From contig JANTQA010000070.1 of the NCBI GenBank assembly GCA_027625915.1, forward strand, positions 12,405,001 to 12,469,000: DNA of 64,000 nucleotides, written 5' to 3'. Under the pieces are notes generated by a model that saw nothing but the letters and a program-made list of their open reading frames with translations, made no database searches and was not told the origin of the DNA. This document shows positions 47,767 through 59,676 of this stretch, piece after piece (position 1 is the stretch's first letter; each line of letters opens with the position of its first letter). A program made the position numbers and the translations under genes. The stretch is from Anaeramoeba flamelloides (lineage: Eukaryota; Metamonada; Anaeramoebidae).

Positions 47767-49026
47767 TTAATCAAAATATCTCGATTTTTTTTTACTCATA
47801 ATATTGAAAATGGGTTGATAAATTTTCTTTTCTTCTAGATTTGTAATAAATTTTTTTCTTTGTTCAGAATTTTCTTCTCCAAAATTATTACTGCGTTTCT
47901 TAAAAATTAAATTCATTAAAGAACTCTTTTGTTTAGAAAGTAAAGAATTACATTTCTTAGCAACCCGTGATGCTTCGCCCCTTCCTGGATATCTAATTTG
48001 GTTAAAGCTATCTTTCGCCTGTAATACCAAAATGTTACTAACTATCATCCTCGTTGTACTACAGTCAGTTTCGCTTTTAAGGCACAAACTTTCAACGAAA
48101 TTTAAGGCACAAAAAAAATCTCAAATTAAGGCACTAAATTCAGATTCTAGTAAAAATAAATTGTAAAAATTAAAATTCGAAATCTTGTGCTTTAATTTGA
48201 GATTTTTTTGTGCCTTAAATTTCGTTGAAAGTTTGTGCCTTAAAAGTGAAACTGACTGTACGATATGCTGCTAATTTAAGATTTTCTTCAAAAATAAAAT
48301 CTAAAGTTGTTTTCTTCATATTAATCTTTGATTCTTCATATGTTTTTTTCTCTGAGATTCAACTATTTTCATCATGTTTGTTTGATTTTCTTCTAATTGG
48401 TCAATTTTTTTGATAATATGCTGTATTAAATTCACAATTGATTCTATAATTAAAAAAATTAAAATATATCAAGAATTAGTATAAAAAATGTAAAAAAAAG
48501 AAAAAAAAAAAAAAATAAAAAAAAAATAAAAAATTAGAAAATTAAAAAAGAACAAAAAAATAAATTTTTAGCTGAAAATAAAGATAAAAAATATAATACG
48601 CAATTGTTCGTTTTTTTTTTTATGTTTTTTGTTTTTTGTTTTCTTCGTTTTTTCGGACTCTTCTTCGATTTCGATTTCGATTTCGATTTCCTTTTCCTTT
48701 TCCCCTTCCTTTTCTTTTTCTCTTTTCTCTTTTTTTTTCTTTTTCTTTTTTGATAATTCCTTTACATTTTTTCGAATAATTCGTTTTCTATTTACTTGTG
48801 AATCTGATAAAATATTGGAAATGATATAATCATTAACAAAAAGATTTAATGAAGTACTAAAAAAATCAAAAAGAAAAAAAGAAAAGAAAAAAGAAAAAAG
48901 AAAAAGAAAATATTAGAAATTTTACTCAAAATAAAATTTTCCTCAAATTCATGTTCGCCATTCGAAAAGGGAATCCAATCAGTATTTGGTGATTTGTCAC
49001 AATTTTTTTGTTCTTTTTAAGTAAAG

Positions 49027-49061
<35 letters not shown>

Positions 49062-49327
49062 ATACTATTAGAAAAAAAAATGTCGAAAGAAAAGAAAAAA
49101 CCTTTTTTTTTTTTCTTCTTTGAACATAATTTGGGTCCCATAATCCTTCTTTAACCAGTTCATCATAGACTTGGTTCCATTTTGGATGTGTACATAATTC
49201 TTGAATTTTTTCTCCTACGTTCATGGAATTTACCATCATAAGAAACGTTGAATTTCTTAAAAATTACTTCCATTAAGTTTTTTGTAATTTTGATGATTGG
49301 TATGTATTTTTCTGTGATTGTATTCAT
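47767..49327 (-). CDS. Second gene of the EnSpm-like element: unrecognised coiled-coil protein
   Basis: It starts at 49327 (MNTITEKYIP). Coding-like pieces in order are: an ELCTHPKWNQVYDELVKEGL segment (frame change near 49235); TDWIPFSNGEHEFEENF near 48990-48925; a TSLNLFVNDYIISNIL segment followed by a Lys/Glu-rich tract with four GAAATC repeats (48860-48605); a coiled coil SIVNLIQHIIKKIDQLEENQ from 48443; then LDFIFEENLKLAAYR up to the MITE at 48260; and MIVSNILVLQAKDSFNQIRY through to the stop at 47767. Pieces are separated by A/T-rich introns and at least two frame slips. I do not recognise the family. Position suggests the accessory, TnpA-like DNA-binding protein of such elements, but no homology was seen. 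Confidence 0.55.
48060..48260. mobile_element. Family A MITE, copy 4 (inserted in the element's second gene)
   Basis: It starts TACAGTCAGTTTCGCTTTTA and ends GTGAAACTGACTGTA, as a 201-bp foldback. It splits the coding frame between LKLAAYR and TTRMIV, so it arrived after the EnSpm-like element. Confidence 0.85.
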
Positions 49328-49455
49328 ATTGATAAAAAGAAAAATAAAGAAAAAAAGAAAAAACAAAAATTAAAAAAAAAAAATAAATAAAAATAAAAAA
49401 AGATAAAAAAATGAAACTTCAAATCATTTTTTTATTATTTCACCAACTTTAGTTG
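49328..49455. promoter_or_regulatory. Shared divergent start region of the EnSpm-like element
   Basis: Only 128 bp separate the two divergent ATG codons. The stretch is A-rich on the plus strand with no identifiable motif. A bidirectional promoter is inferred from position alone. Confidence 0.4.
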
Positions 49456-49771
49456 ATGTTTCAAATACACTATAATTGTTTACAGTGTGGGAAATTGTTT
49501 CGAACAAAGAATTCGTTGGATAAACACATTTCTGTATATCATAATTTTTTTTATAAAACGTTGAAAAGAGATAAAAGAAAAAGAAATAAAGTAAAAAAGA
49601 ATCAAGAACAAATAAACAAAAAAGAAAAAGAGAAAGACCCGCTAGACGATGAAGAAATAGGAACTGGAACAGAATTTACCGAAGAAGGTGTGAGAGATAA
49701 TTCATATGATTTACACAATGAAATTTTCATGAATGACAAACACATATTCAACAATGAAAGAAATATTGGTA

Positions 49772-49808
<37 letters not shown>

Positions 49809-52601
49809 CTTTCTTTCTTTCTTCTTTTTCTTTTTTTGTACGTGAATTTCATTAAAAGAAAAAGATTGGAATATATTTTTTAAAAAAAGAATTAAAATAA
49901 AAGGAAAAAATTAAAAAAAAAAAAAAGAAAAGACAATAAAAGAAAATGATAAAAGAAAAGAATGGGGAAAAAAAAATTTTGAATTGATTTTGGATTGGCT
50001 TAACTACAAATCAACCGTGAGGTCCTCCTTCGGTCTGAGGTCTGATTTGCGTTTAGAGGCCAACTAAAAAATCAATTTCTGAAATGGTTTGCTCCAAATA
50101 GTTCATCCGAGGGCAGAATTCAGAGGAGAGGGACCAATCATTTTTCAAAAAATTTTTCTTTCTTAACTTGGATTCGAACTCGCGTCATACATTACTATAT
50201 CTAACCATGCTACCACTAAAATATAAAGAAATATTCATTATCTTTAAATTTTGGGGTCTTTAATAATATTCGTAATCAATTTTTGAGATAATTTATTATA
50301 TAAAGTTATTGTATAATCATTTTTATTTTTAAGGTGGAATAAAAATTAAGAGATTGATTTATTTTAATTATTTTGTACATTTTTGCAATTTTTTTTAACT
50401 TTATAATTTACTCTTAAAATAACTCTAAATATTTAGAAATAGATACACAAAATAATCTAAAAAATGAACAACAACCTCCAAATTTTGAAAGATTTATTAA
50501 TGAATTTGATGAAATATGGATAGAATTTTATATATTATATTTAGAATCAAAAATTTCTTCATCACAGGCAGATAAGTTGTTACATTTTATTGATAGATAT
50601 TTTACTCCAAAAGGAGGGGGAAAAACTTCCCAAAACGATGCGAACACTTAAAAAAGAAGATTAATAGCTTTATTAATATTCAAAAACCAAAAAGAAATCG
50701 ATCTCATTTCAAAAAAATATATTGAGAAAAAAGGTAACATCATCTTACTTCAAGAAAAAATTGAAACAAAATATTTTTCACCAATTACCTGGATAAATCT
50801 TGTTCTTCACTCAGAGATAATTAAGCATTTATCTATCAAAAAAAAATGAAGAAATAGAAAATTTAGTAACAAACGAGGGTTTTATTCCTTCGAGGTTTTC
50901 AAGTTTCCCTGCATTTGATCAAAAAATTAAAAAAATTCCAAAAATAAATGCTGAACATTTGTTTTTAATTGGTTTTTATTATGATGAATTTAAATGTACA
51001 GAATCTTTTTTCTCTTGGTGGGTTATATATGTTTATTGATAATTTGGAATATTCGTGGAGGTTAAAAGACCAAACAATTTTTTTAATTTCACTTTTGCCC
51101 GGAAAAACCTGTATCAATGATATTCTACAATATTTTCCTTTGGTGAAAGATTTAAAAAAATTAAGAAAAGGAATTTATTTAGGTGGAAAAAAAATCCAAG
51201 GTATTGTTTCATGTTTTGTTGGAGATACGAGAGAATCTTTTCCAGCAAAAGGTATGTTACAGCCTGGTGCATTACATTCATGCTCATTCTGTAAATCAGA
51301 ATTAGGTGATCAAAATTTCTCAAATGAGCATTTTAATTATGAGAAAAGGAAAAGACAAGAAATAAGAGAAATTCAAAAAGGAAATGAAAGAATGTTATTT
51401 TAATAATTTAAATATTTATACTCTTCGTAAAATAAAAAGAAAAGAAAAAGAAACAGGAATCAAATTTCAACTTGGTAATATTTGGATCAACGAATTAGAA
51501 TTGGATCCAACCTCAACTTGCAATTTCCCAATTTGTTGGTTTCATCTCCTTCTTGAAGGCTTAATAAAAAAATATTTTTTAAAATGATGTGTCATAGAAT
51601 GTCGAGAAATCATAATATTCTTGCCAATAAGCGATATCAAAAAATCAAACTTCCTAAAGGGTTAAAAAGAATTAATAAACCTTTTTGGAACAAATCATTT
51701 GACATCTATTGATATTCAATTGTTGATTCAATTTAGTTTTATATGTGTTGTTGATTTAGTTGAGAAAAAAATATCTCGATTTTATATATATAAGTTCATA
51801 TTTAATTAAAAATCTGTATCAGCCAACAAGAAATAAAAAAATAGATGAAAATTTACATAAATATATAGTTAATTTTATTAAATGTTATAAAAATTGTTCA
51901 GATCAAAATTGTGATCGTATATCAAACTTACATATTTTTGCACAACATTTAGAACATTCAATAAAAAATAATGGAGGAATGAATACACTTTTTTTTCGCT
52001 TTAGAAAAATACCATCAATGGTATAAACCAAAAATATGGCCAACTTCACAAAAATCAAAAAAACACAATATTCTATTATTCAAAAAAAGAAATTTATAAA
52101 AAATATCTCCAATATTTTAAATTATTTTTTCGAAAAAATGAGAAAAATATTGAATATCCAAAAAAAAATATCATAAAATGGGGAACATTTGATATCAATG
52201 AGATAAAATTCCAAAGAAATAAATACCCTTTTGAATCAAAATCGATAATAATTAACCAACACAAATTTCTATTAAAACAAGATGCCCAATTAAGAAATAA
52301 AAAATATGTCCAAATTATCAAATTTTTATTTACAGATTCTGATCAAAAATCAAATCCATTTATTGCAGTCCGATATTACACTCAAGCTGAGAACAAAAAT
52401 ATTTTTTTCTTAAATTGTGATATTGAATTGATAAATAGTCAAGAATTGAAACAAACAGTCCATGTTGTTAAACTCTTTCAAAATAAAAGTACAAAATTTG
52501 AAGATTATTATTCTATTAATGAATTATTTATCCCGCATGTTCCTTCCTTTTTATCATATCAAAAAAGGTATTTAAATAAAATATCAGAAAATATATATTA
52601 A
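49456..52601 (+). pseudogene. tnp2-like (EnSpm/CACTA) transposase with N-terminal C2H2 zinc finger
   Basis: Exon 1, 49456-49768, has a C2H2 finger (CLQCGKLF, then HISVYH) and an acidic tail. An intron of 668 bp (49769-50436) joins in phase to EIDTQNN. The core follows: YYDEF (a likely catalytic Asp), FSLGGLYMFIDNLEYSWR, the LLPG...INDILQYFPLVKDL stretch, GDTRESFPAKGM, an H-S-C-S-F-C pair, and ICWFHLLLEGLIKKYF. LFGTNHLTSIDIQ comes next, and a C-terminal region to the stop at 52599-52601. The order matches the tnp2/EnSpm transposase family. An in-frame TAA at 50649-50651 and several frame changes mean it is inactive unless some are unrecognised introns. Confidence 0.75.
49985..50225 (-). mobile_element. 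Probable tRNA-derived SINE
   Basis: On the minus strand the 5' part (about 50220-50160) has a tRNA-like A box, TGGTAGCATGGTTAG, and B box, GCGAGTTCGAATCC. A more G/C-rich body of about 150 bp follows and then a T-rich tail. No complete cloverleaf with paired acceptor stem can be drawn, so it is not a functional tRNA. It lies within the transposase intron. Confidence 0.55.
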
Positions 52602-52829
52602 AAAAAATTCAAATAAAAATAAAAAAATCAAAAACCATATTATAAATTGAAATTATTTTATTAATCTTTCAAAATTTATATTTAAAAATAAAAAATAAAC
52701 AGATTTTTACTTCACTTTAATGTTTTTTTTTTAATTTTTATTAGTATATTATTCAAGAATTTTTTTAAAAAATTATAAATATAATTATGATTTATTTTTC
52801 CAAAAGAATTCATACATTTTTCATTAGAA

Positions 52830-53020
52830 TTTCTAATGATGAAATATAGTTGAAATTTTAAAGAATTTTTAAAAGAAAATTTTATCTAGTTTTCATCAAA
52901 TTTCATCAAATGTAAATCAATTGATTTTTAAATGAATTTTAAGTGAAATTTAATTCCTAATTTTTTTTTTATGAAATTGTATGAAATTTCAATGAAATTT
53001 CAATGAAATCATATATATTT
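52830..53020. repeat. Right subterminal repeat array
   Basis: Several TGAAATTTCAATGAAATTTC-type motifs and related TTTCATCAAATTTCATCAAA units occur within 190 bp of the right terminus. Confidence 0.6.
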
Positions 53021-53330
53021 GTTCCCATGTGTAACTTAATTTTTAATAAAAATATTTGATTACTTTTTTTGTGTTTTTGAGAAAGGAAACATCCAATTTT
53101 TAGAATTCAAAAATTATTTACAAATCAATAAAGTCTAGATAAAGGTTAATCTTCCATTTCATAAGCCAAAACACAAATTACTGAAAAAATATTATTTAAT
53201 AGGATCTCAACATGATTTCATTTAATTTTTAAAAAAATAATACTCCATTAAATAATATTTAAAACAATGATTCGTAAATATTTTGAAATAACCTATATAC
53301 AATAACACAAATGTTTGATTTTTATTATGG

Positions 53331-53750
53331 ACACACAAAGAATTCAACAATCTAAAAAAATCCTTTAAAGACTTGTTGGAACTTTCAGCCTAAAGGTCAG
53401 TAAGTTTAGATTTTTCTGTATTTTTTCATATTTTTTCAAATTTTTTCAAATTTCACATACTTAATACAAACTTTTGTAAGCTCGAAAAAAGTAAAAAATA
53501 ATAATTAACATAAAGATAACATTTTGAATTTAAGTGAATTTTTTGAAAGTTTGCTCAAAGAAAAATATTTGTGAGCCTTTCAAAAACCTGAAACTCTTTT
53601 TATTAAAAGCGAAAATCTGAAAGTTGTTTAAATTGCAAGTTTTTGAAAATTTGAATTGTAACAATTTTCAGATAGAAAGTTATTGTTTTTTAGATCTTTT
53701 TAAATCCAATAAAAATTTAAAATACTTTCAAACAAACCAAAATGTGTTGT
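53331..53750 (+). repeat. Upstream block shared by two genes, copy 1
   Basis: It matches 60790-61220 in the same orientation. Landmarks in order are GAACTTTCAG, ATACAAACTTTTGTA, ATAGCATTTTGAATTTA (here ATAACATTTTGAATTTA), AAGAAAAATATTTGT, CCTGAAACTCTTTTTAT and AAAGTTGTTTAAATT. It ends about 120 bp before the NELF-B ATG. It may be a promoter-containing duplication or a repeat used as one. Confidence 0.7.
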
Positions 53751-53872
53751 AAATTCAAAAAAACGACAACTTTTTTTATGGTGTCTTGTTCTCAGTGTAT
53801 TTTAAAAAAAATTATCATTTTTTTCCTTTTAAAAATTTTCAATAACTTTTTATCAAAAGTCAAATTTTCTGA

Positions 53873-55992
53873 ATGGATCCACCACAATTCAAAATTGGTC
53901 TAATTGGTAGCAAAGAAATCTCAGAAAAATTAAGAAAGGAAGAACCAGGAAAAGCCATTTTAAATTTTCAAAAAAGTCATTCTTTGAAAGAAAAAAAATC
54001 AGATCCCGCTTTACAACTTTTAAGTCTTCATGGCTTCTCTTATCTCGAAACCCACAAGTCTTTGTTTAACTTAATGAAGAATGATCTGATTTCAAAAATT
54101 CCAAATCTTTCGCAAGAAAAATTGGATGTGCTTTTAGAAAAAACTTTCAAATATATAGGCATCGAAGAATTACAATCAATCCCAATCAAAGCCATGCAAT
54201 CACAAAAAAAAATCCCCAAGAAATTCTTAAGGGAATTGGAGTCCAATAAAGAACTTGCTGAGGTAAATAATAATTTTTTTCTTTATGAGAAAAACCAAGG
54301 TTTTTTTTTTTTTTCTTTTATGCTTTGTTATTATTTCAAGATCAATTCGGTGTGGTTGTTATGAGGATATTTTTTTGAAAAGTGTTTATACAACTTTTTC
54401 TTTTTACATGAAAAATGAACAAAAAAAATTTAACGGTTGTTTTCGATCTTGGTTTTGTGTATTTTTTTCCTTGAAGCATTCTCTTTCAAATAACCACCTT
54501 TTCATGTTTGAGTTAAATCAAATAACACTAAAATACCTTTTTTTAGAAAAAAAAAGCAACTGATACTTCCTTTCTCTGCATTTAATCTTTTTTTCATTCA
54601 CTTCTCCGGCCTTTTGAAAAACATCATTCAAAATTATTCGTTCCTTGTCTCAAAAAAAAAAATCAAATCAAATCAAAACAAAATGTAAAAAATAAAAAAA
54701 AAACAAACAACAACAAAAAAAACCAAAAGAAATGTCCCTTTGAAATCAAAAGACAAATTTGGGAAATTAACACGCTCTCATTTCATAATGAGGTGTATCC
54801 GCTGCTTCAATCATTTATTTTAGATACAAGCCAACGCGATCTACGATTAGACATGATGTCTAGCGAGTTAAGGCCCTCGAAAAGAAGAGAAGCGAATCCT
54901 GTTTTACAAAAATTGCTGACGCTTATTGGGACATCATTGCCCTTGTACCAAAGCACCATTGAAGTTGTTAGATTGTTTTATTCCAAAACGGGTGACATTG
55001 GGCTCTGCACGCTACGCTCAGAGTTAGTGATGGCTATTCATGATCTTCAAATCACGGAATTAATTAACAACGAGGAGTGCCATGACCTAGCCTGGATTTT
55101 TGATGCCTGTATTAAGGATGGGCTAATCTCAACGAAGCGCATTAAGAATCTCGAGAATTTGTTCCACACAAAGAGCCTGCTCAACAACCAGAGCTTGGAA
55201 GACGTTGCCATGCTGATAAGAGACCCGTTTGCAACATGGACACTGACGCGCTCTGTGTATGCGCAAATCGAGTACCTTGTTGAAAACTCGATCTTGCCGA
55301 GCAACGATGAAAATCTGAAGGGCTTAACTTTCTTGTTGCAGCTGGGCTTTGTTGCCAGGGAGGTTGTGAAAACAAAGAAATACCACATCCCGCCAGAGGA
55401 CTCGGGGCTCTTGAAAAACTTTTATCCTTTAATCGTGCATTTGATTTTAAGCGACCAGCAGGAATCTGAAATTAACGTTTCTGATTATTCCGATCTGATT
55501 GCAACTTTCACCAAATCAAACAAAATTGCAAGAAGCATTGCAGAATATTATATCGTTCTGAAAATGTCTTCAAAAATTTACAATATGGACTTCCCCAAAA
55601 TTTTCACACAAAAGCTTTTACAGCTACAAGAAAACCTTGTTGACGAATTGCCCTTTGTATATTCAATCGTTAACAAAATGATCACTTTAAAGTCAATCTC
55701 ACAGGATCTGTGGACAGTCTTCGTAGATGAGTTTTTGGTGAAAATCGCCAAGTTTTCAATACCGTTGCATGCGCAGTGCATTAAGTTATTCACGAAAGCA
55801 AAAGCTCCAATTGTAAAAATGTCGATAAATAGCGCAAAACTTATTGTTGAAGACAAATCCGTTTTAGACGTGGCTAATAGAGATAAATCAGAAATCCAAA
55901 ACCTGAAAAATTTATATACACAATTCCAAGAGTTATTGCTAAATAGCCAAACGGATTCTTCTTTTTTGGATCCTTTAATAATGCAATTCTAA
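53873..55992 (+). CDS. Negative elongation factor B (NELF-B/COBRA1)
   Basis: Two exons, 53873-54262 and 54730-55992, join in phase over a 467-bp intron (GAG/GTAAAT, CCAAAAG acceptor) to give 550 residues. Animal NELF-B is about 580. Recalled animal NELF-B sequence matches in order: LHGFSYLETHKSL near the start, EIKRQIW straight after the intron, a CTLRSELVMAIHDL stretch, FDACIKDGLISTKR, MLIRDPFATWTL and a PLIVHLILSD segment. NELF-B is the alpha-helical subunit that bridges NELF-A/C and NELF-E in the complex that holds RNA polymerase II at promoter-proximal pauses, in the nucleus. The second exon is much richer in G/C than its surroundings. The start at 53873 is the first in-frame ATG. No other NELF gene is visible here. 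Confidence 0.88.
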
Positions 55993-56539
55993 TTCTTTCT
56001 TCACTTTTCATGTTTTCTTTAATCCTTTTTTATATATACAAAAAATTTTATTTTTAATATTAATATTAGATTGAATTTTAAGATTAATACTGATTTTATT
56101 ATTAAAAATTTTATTGCAGTTTAATTTTTGTTTTAATTTTGTAATTTTTTTTTTTTTATTTTTTATTTCAAAAAACATAACTTTATCTGAAGATTTAAAA
56201 AGGTGTGATTGTTTTAAAAAAATATTCTTTGATTCATCTAATTAATATTTGGGTGTTATAAAAAAATCGTATAGTAAACACTAAGACTGTTAAACTATCA
56301 AATACTTTATAAACTTGCACACATAATTTAATTTTTTTTTTATTTTAAAAAAGGGCAATTTTTCTCAATCCTTTACAATCATTTTTAAAAAATATTATAT
56401 TGATTTTAAAATGTATTTGTAAAATTTTGATTTTGATAATTATTTCATTATATAAGTGACTTGATAATTTTGATCTTTGATTGAATGAAAAATTGTCTCG
56501 AATTATTTTTTACACCTTCTTAAGTTTTAAAATACTTTT

Positions 56540-57090
56540 TATTTTTTTTTTCAAAACTACATTTCAAAAATTTTAACTCACTTTATAATGTTAATAGAAG
56601 TTTTTTTGCGTGTTTATACCAATATTCTTCTCAAAAAAATATTTTTAAAATTTTTTGATCAAAATTATTTTTTCTAATTTTACAAATTTTTGTTTTACTT
56701 TTCTTTTTGTATTTCTTATTTTTTTTTCATCTTATTTTTTTTTTTGATACCTTTTTTTTTCAATCCTTCATTTTTTTTGCAAAAGATCAGGTTGAAAAAA
56801 AAAAAGATCTTTGAAAAGACCAACAATCACTATGAAAATTGAAACTATGTAATGCCATTTAAAATGAATTAAATTGTTAGTAAAAAAACCTTGTTGTATA
56901 CTTTTTTTTCGGTGAAAGTGCGGTAATAAAAAATCATGTAATGCCTATTAAAACAATTATAACTCACCTTTTTTTTTAAGTTTTTGGTTTTTATTTTTTT
57001 GAAATTTATAAAATATCAGGTTTTAATTTATTTAGAAACATTTTAAAGTAAATTACAAATCGGATTTAATTATTAGCTGTTCTTGAATAT
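56540..57090 (+). repeat. Dispersed repeat, family I, copy 2
   Basis: It is the inverted counterpart of 21895-22530, sharing AAAGATCTTTGAAAAGACCA and AAAATATCAGGTTTT. No coding sequence. Confidence 0.55.
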
Positions 57091-57559
57091 TAAAGGATTA
57101 TTATTTTTTTTTTTCAATTTATTAATTTAGGTGTGTCACAAATTATGAAATGGCGATTACAACAAAAAATAGTCAGTTTACTACTCTTAAAATAAGATCA
57201 AAGAAAATTGATATTTTTTTCATTTTGTAGTATTTTTTAAATTTCAAAATATTTTTTCTTCAATTGATGAAGTAGGCACATTTTATCATTTTTGACTATA
57301 TTAATTGATAAAAGACTTTTTTTTTTTGAATATTACTGAAATCTATAGATATTTTTATTGAAAGTTATGAGATATTGAAACTTTGAACCCAGAATATTGC
57401 TCCTTACTCTTTGGCAGAAAAAACCTAATTTAAAAGAGATTTGAATCTTAAAATTTTGGAATGTTTTTAACTTTTTATTTAAATTAAATTGTGTGTTTTA
57501 AATTGAATTTTTAAAACATTAAATGTAAACTCTTTTTCAATCAAAGGGGCCCAGTTTTA

Positions 57560-58080
57560 TCGAAGAAATAGAACATATTCTATGAGTTTAATTCATTATT
57601 CTTCTCAAACTAAATTTTCAATTTTTAGATCTAATCATTTTTTCTCATTTTGTAAAATTTTTTTTTTTGTTTTTTATTTTTTTTTTTTTTTTTTTTTTTT
57701 ATTTGAAAATTAAATTTGAAAAAAAAAATGTTTGAAAACCTTATTAACATTAAGAAAAGTCAGGCTTTGTTTGTTATTTTAAAAATTCATACATTTATAA
57801 GTAAAAAATCTTATTATCAACAATTTTAATTTTCTTAAGAAATTGGGTATTTTGTACCAGACGTTCTATGAATGGGGCCCAAAAAATTTTTTAGCATTTT
57901 TTTTTTTTGAAATTTATAGTTTGTTTAGGCTTTTCTTTTATTATTATCGACTCTTATATGAAGTTTATTATTTTTCATATTTCTAAAAAATCTTAATTTG
58001 GTTGGTTCTTAAAAATAAGGTGACTTTTCATTTTTGTCTGGGGAAATTTGAGTGAAATGGGATTTATTATAGGGAAGATT
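57560..58080 (+). repeat. Dispersed repeat, family J, copy 2
   Basis: It matches 9165-9510 in order (TTTTTAGATCTAATCATTTT, then ATGAAGTTTATTATTTTTCA, then a TTTTCATTTTTGTCTGG-like end), with a longer T-run in the middle. Confidence 0.45.
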
Positions 58081-59052
58081 GAAATTATTCAAAAAGTAAA
58101 ATCAAAAAAATATACATATAAATATGTAATTTTCATAAATTCTTTTCATTTAGAGCACCAAATAAAAAAGATCACGTTTACCAAATATATTTGTTAAAAA
58201 AAAAGAAAAAAAAAAATGACCAAAGTATATTTTACAAATACTTATTTTCTTTAGTTTCTTTAATTTGGATGATTCAAAAAATCATTTCCTTTGTTTTTTC
58301 CATATTACTGTTTATTATTATTTTTACGAAATAAAATTTTTTACAAATTTGTTTGTAAAATTCCTTTTTCGTTATATTTTTATAAAAAATAAGTCAAAAT
58401 AAAGAATACAATTCCAAGATGAAAAAAAATCAATGAATTATGGAAATCAAAAAATAATTACAAAAGCCTCAACACAAAAAAAAATAAAAAATTGAGAAAA
58501 AATTTCAAATAAAATCTATGAATTATTTTAAGTTTTCAATGAAATTAAAAATAAATTGTAATCTTTAATATCACACAAATACCTGCAATAAATCAATATT
58601 CCTGAAGATATATTTAAAAAATATACTATTTTCTTAAATCAAATTTAAATTGGATGAATTAAATAAAAACTTAAATAAAAACTCATTTTGAAATACATTA
58701 AAAATAGAAAATATTTTTTTTTCTTAAAAAATTTTTCAAACAACCTCCTGAAAAATTGAAAAATAAAGCCAAATATAAGTAAATAATTATATTAAATATT
58801 ACATATAAGATCAAAAAATAAATGATTTAATATAATTATTTTCTAAATTCATCATTTATATATTATTTTGATTTTAAGTTTTTAATAAGCGTGTAAAGAT
58901 TATTCTATTAAAATTTTTGACATCTCTTCTTTTCAACATTAATTGTTTGAATAAAAAAATTATTAAAAATATTTCGATTTCAAATAAAAAGAAACATCCA
59001 AAATTGGTAAAATATAGGTTCATCATTAAATATAAAGTTTAGAAATAAAAAA

Positions 59053-59250
59053 TACAGTCAGTTCCACTTTTAAGGCCCACACTTTGAACGAAATTTAAGA
59101 CACAAAAAAATCTCAAATTAAGGCACAAAATTTGTAATTTTTTTTTTTACAATTTATTTTACTAGAACCTGAATTTTGTGCTTTAATTTGAGATTGTTAT
59201 TGTTCCTTACATTCATTGCAGTTTGTGCCTTAAAAGTGGAACTGATTGTA
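59053..59250. mobile_element. Family A MITE, copy 5
   Basis: It starts TACAGTCAGTTCCACTTTTA and ends GTGGAACTGATTGTA. It is a 198-bp foldback with the family arms. Confidence 0.8.
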
Positions 59251-59639
59251 ATCTATTTTTTTTTTTTTTTTTTGCTATTTAGTAGTAGTATTATTATTCA
59301 GGTCTAATATCAATTTAAATAGAATTTTACAATTCCCACCGTCTTATAGAATATAAAAAAAAAAAATAAAAAATAACTCCTAATATTTTCATTAAGTCTC
59401 CAAAACTGTTGGGAATATACACTTTGAAAAAAAAAAAAAATATGATGGGATTATTCTTAATTATACAATCATCAAAATAAATATAATAATAATTCTTTGT
59501 CTATTACAATTTAATAATTATACTTAATAATAAACATTTTCTGAACAAAAAATTAGAAAAAGAATTCCCCAACACACTTTATCAATTTCATTTTTTTTAT
59601 TTTTTTGTATTTAAAATTTGAGTAAAATATAAATTTTTC

Positions 59640-59676
59640 ATTTTTTTTTTTTTTTTTTTTTTTTGGGGGGGGGGGG
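59640..59676. repeat. T-run followed by a G-run
   Basis: About 25 T are followed directly by 12 G, the longest G tract in the window. Confidence 0.9.

Larger units (their letters stand above)
47402..53031. mobile_element. EnSpm/CACTA-like DNA transposon with two divergent genes
   Basis: The left end reads CACATGACAACAAAT; the right end, read inward, is CACATGGGAACAAAT. That is 13 of 15 matching. A TA dinucleotide flanks each end (47400-47401 and 53032-53033). Repeated TTGAAATT/ATGAAATT motifs fill the first 250 bp inside the left end and about 190 bp inside the right end, as expected for the subterminal protein-binding repeats of EnSpm/CACTA elements. Two genes diverge from 49328-49455. The element carries a MITE (48060-48260) and a probable SINE (about 49985-50225). 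Its 5.63-kb length and matched ends suggest a whole element that has since decayed. Confidence 0.75.

Noticed and set aside
50150-50225. Functional tRNA gene
   Set aside because: A-box and B-box-like sequences are present but acceptor and anticodon stems do not pair; a SINE head fits better.
55047-55388. Minus-strand frames opposite NELF-B
   Set aside because: They are antisense shadows of a well-supported coding exon.
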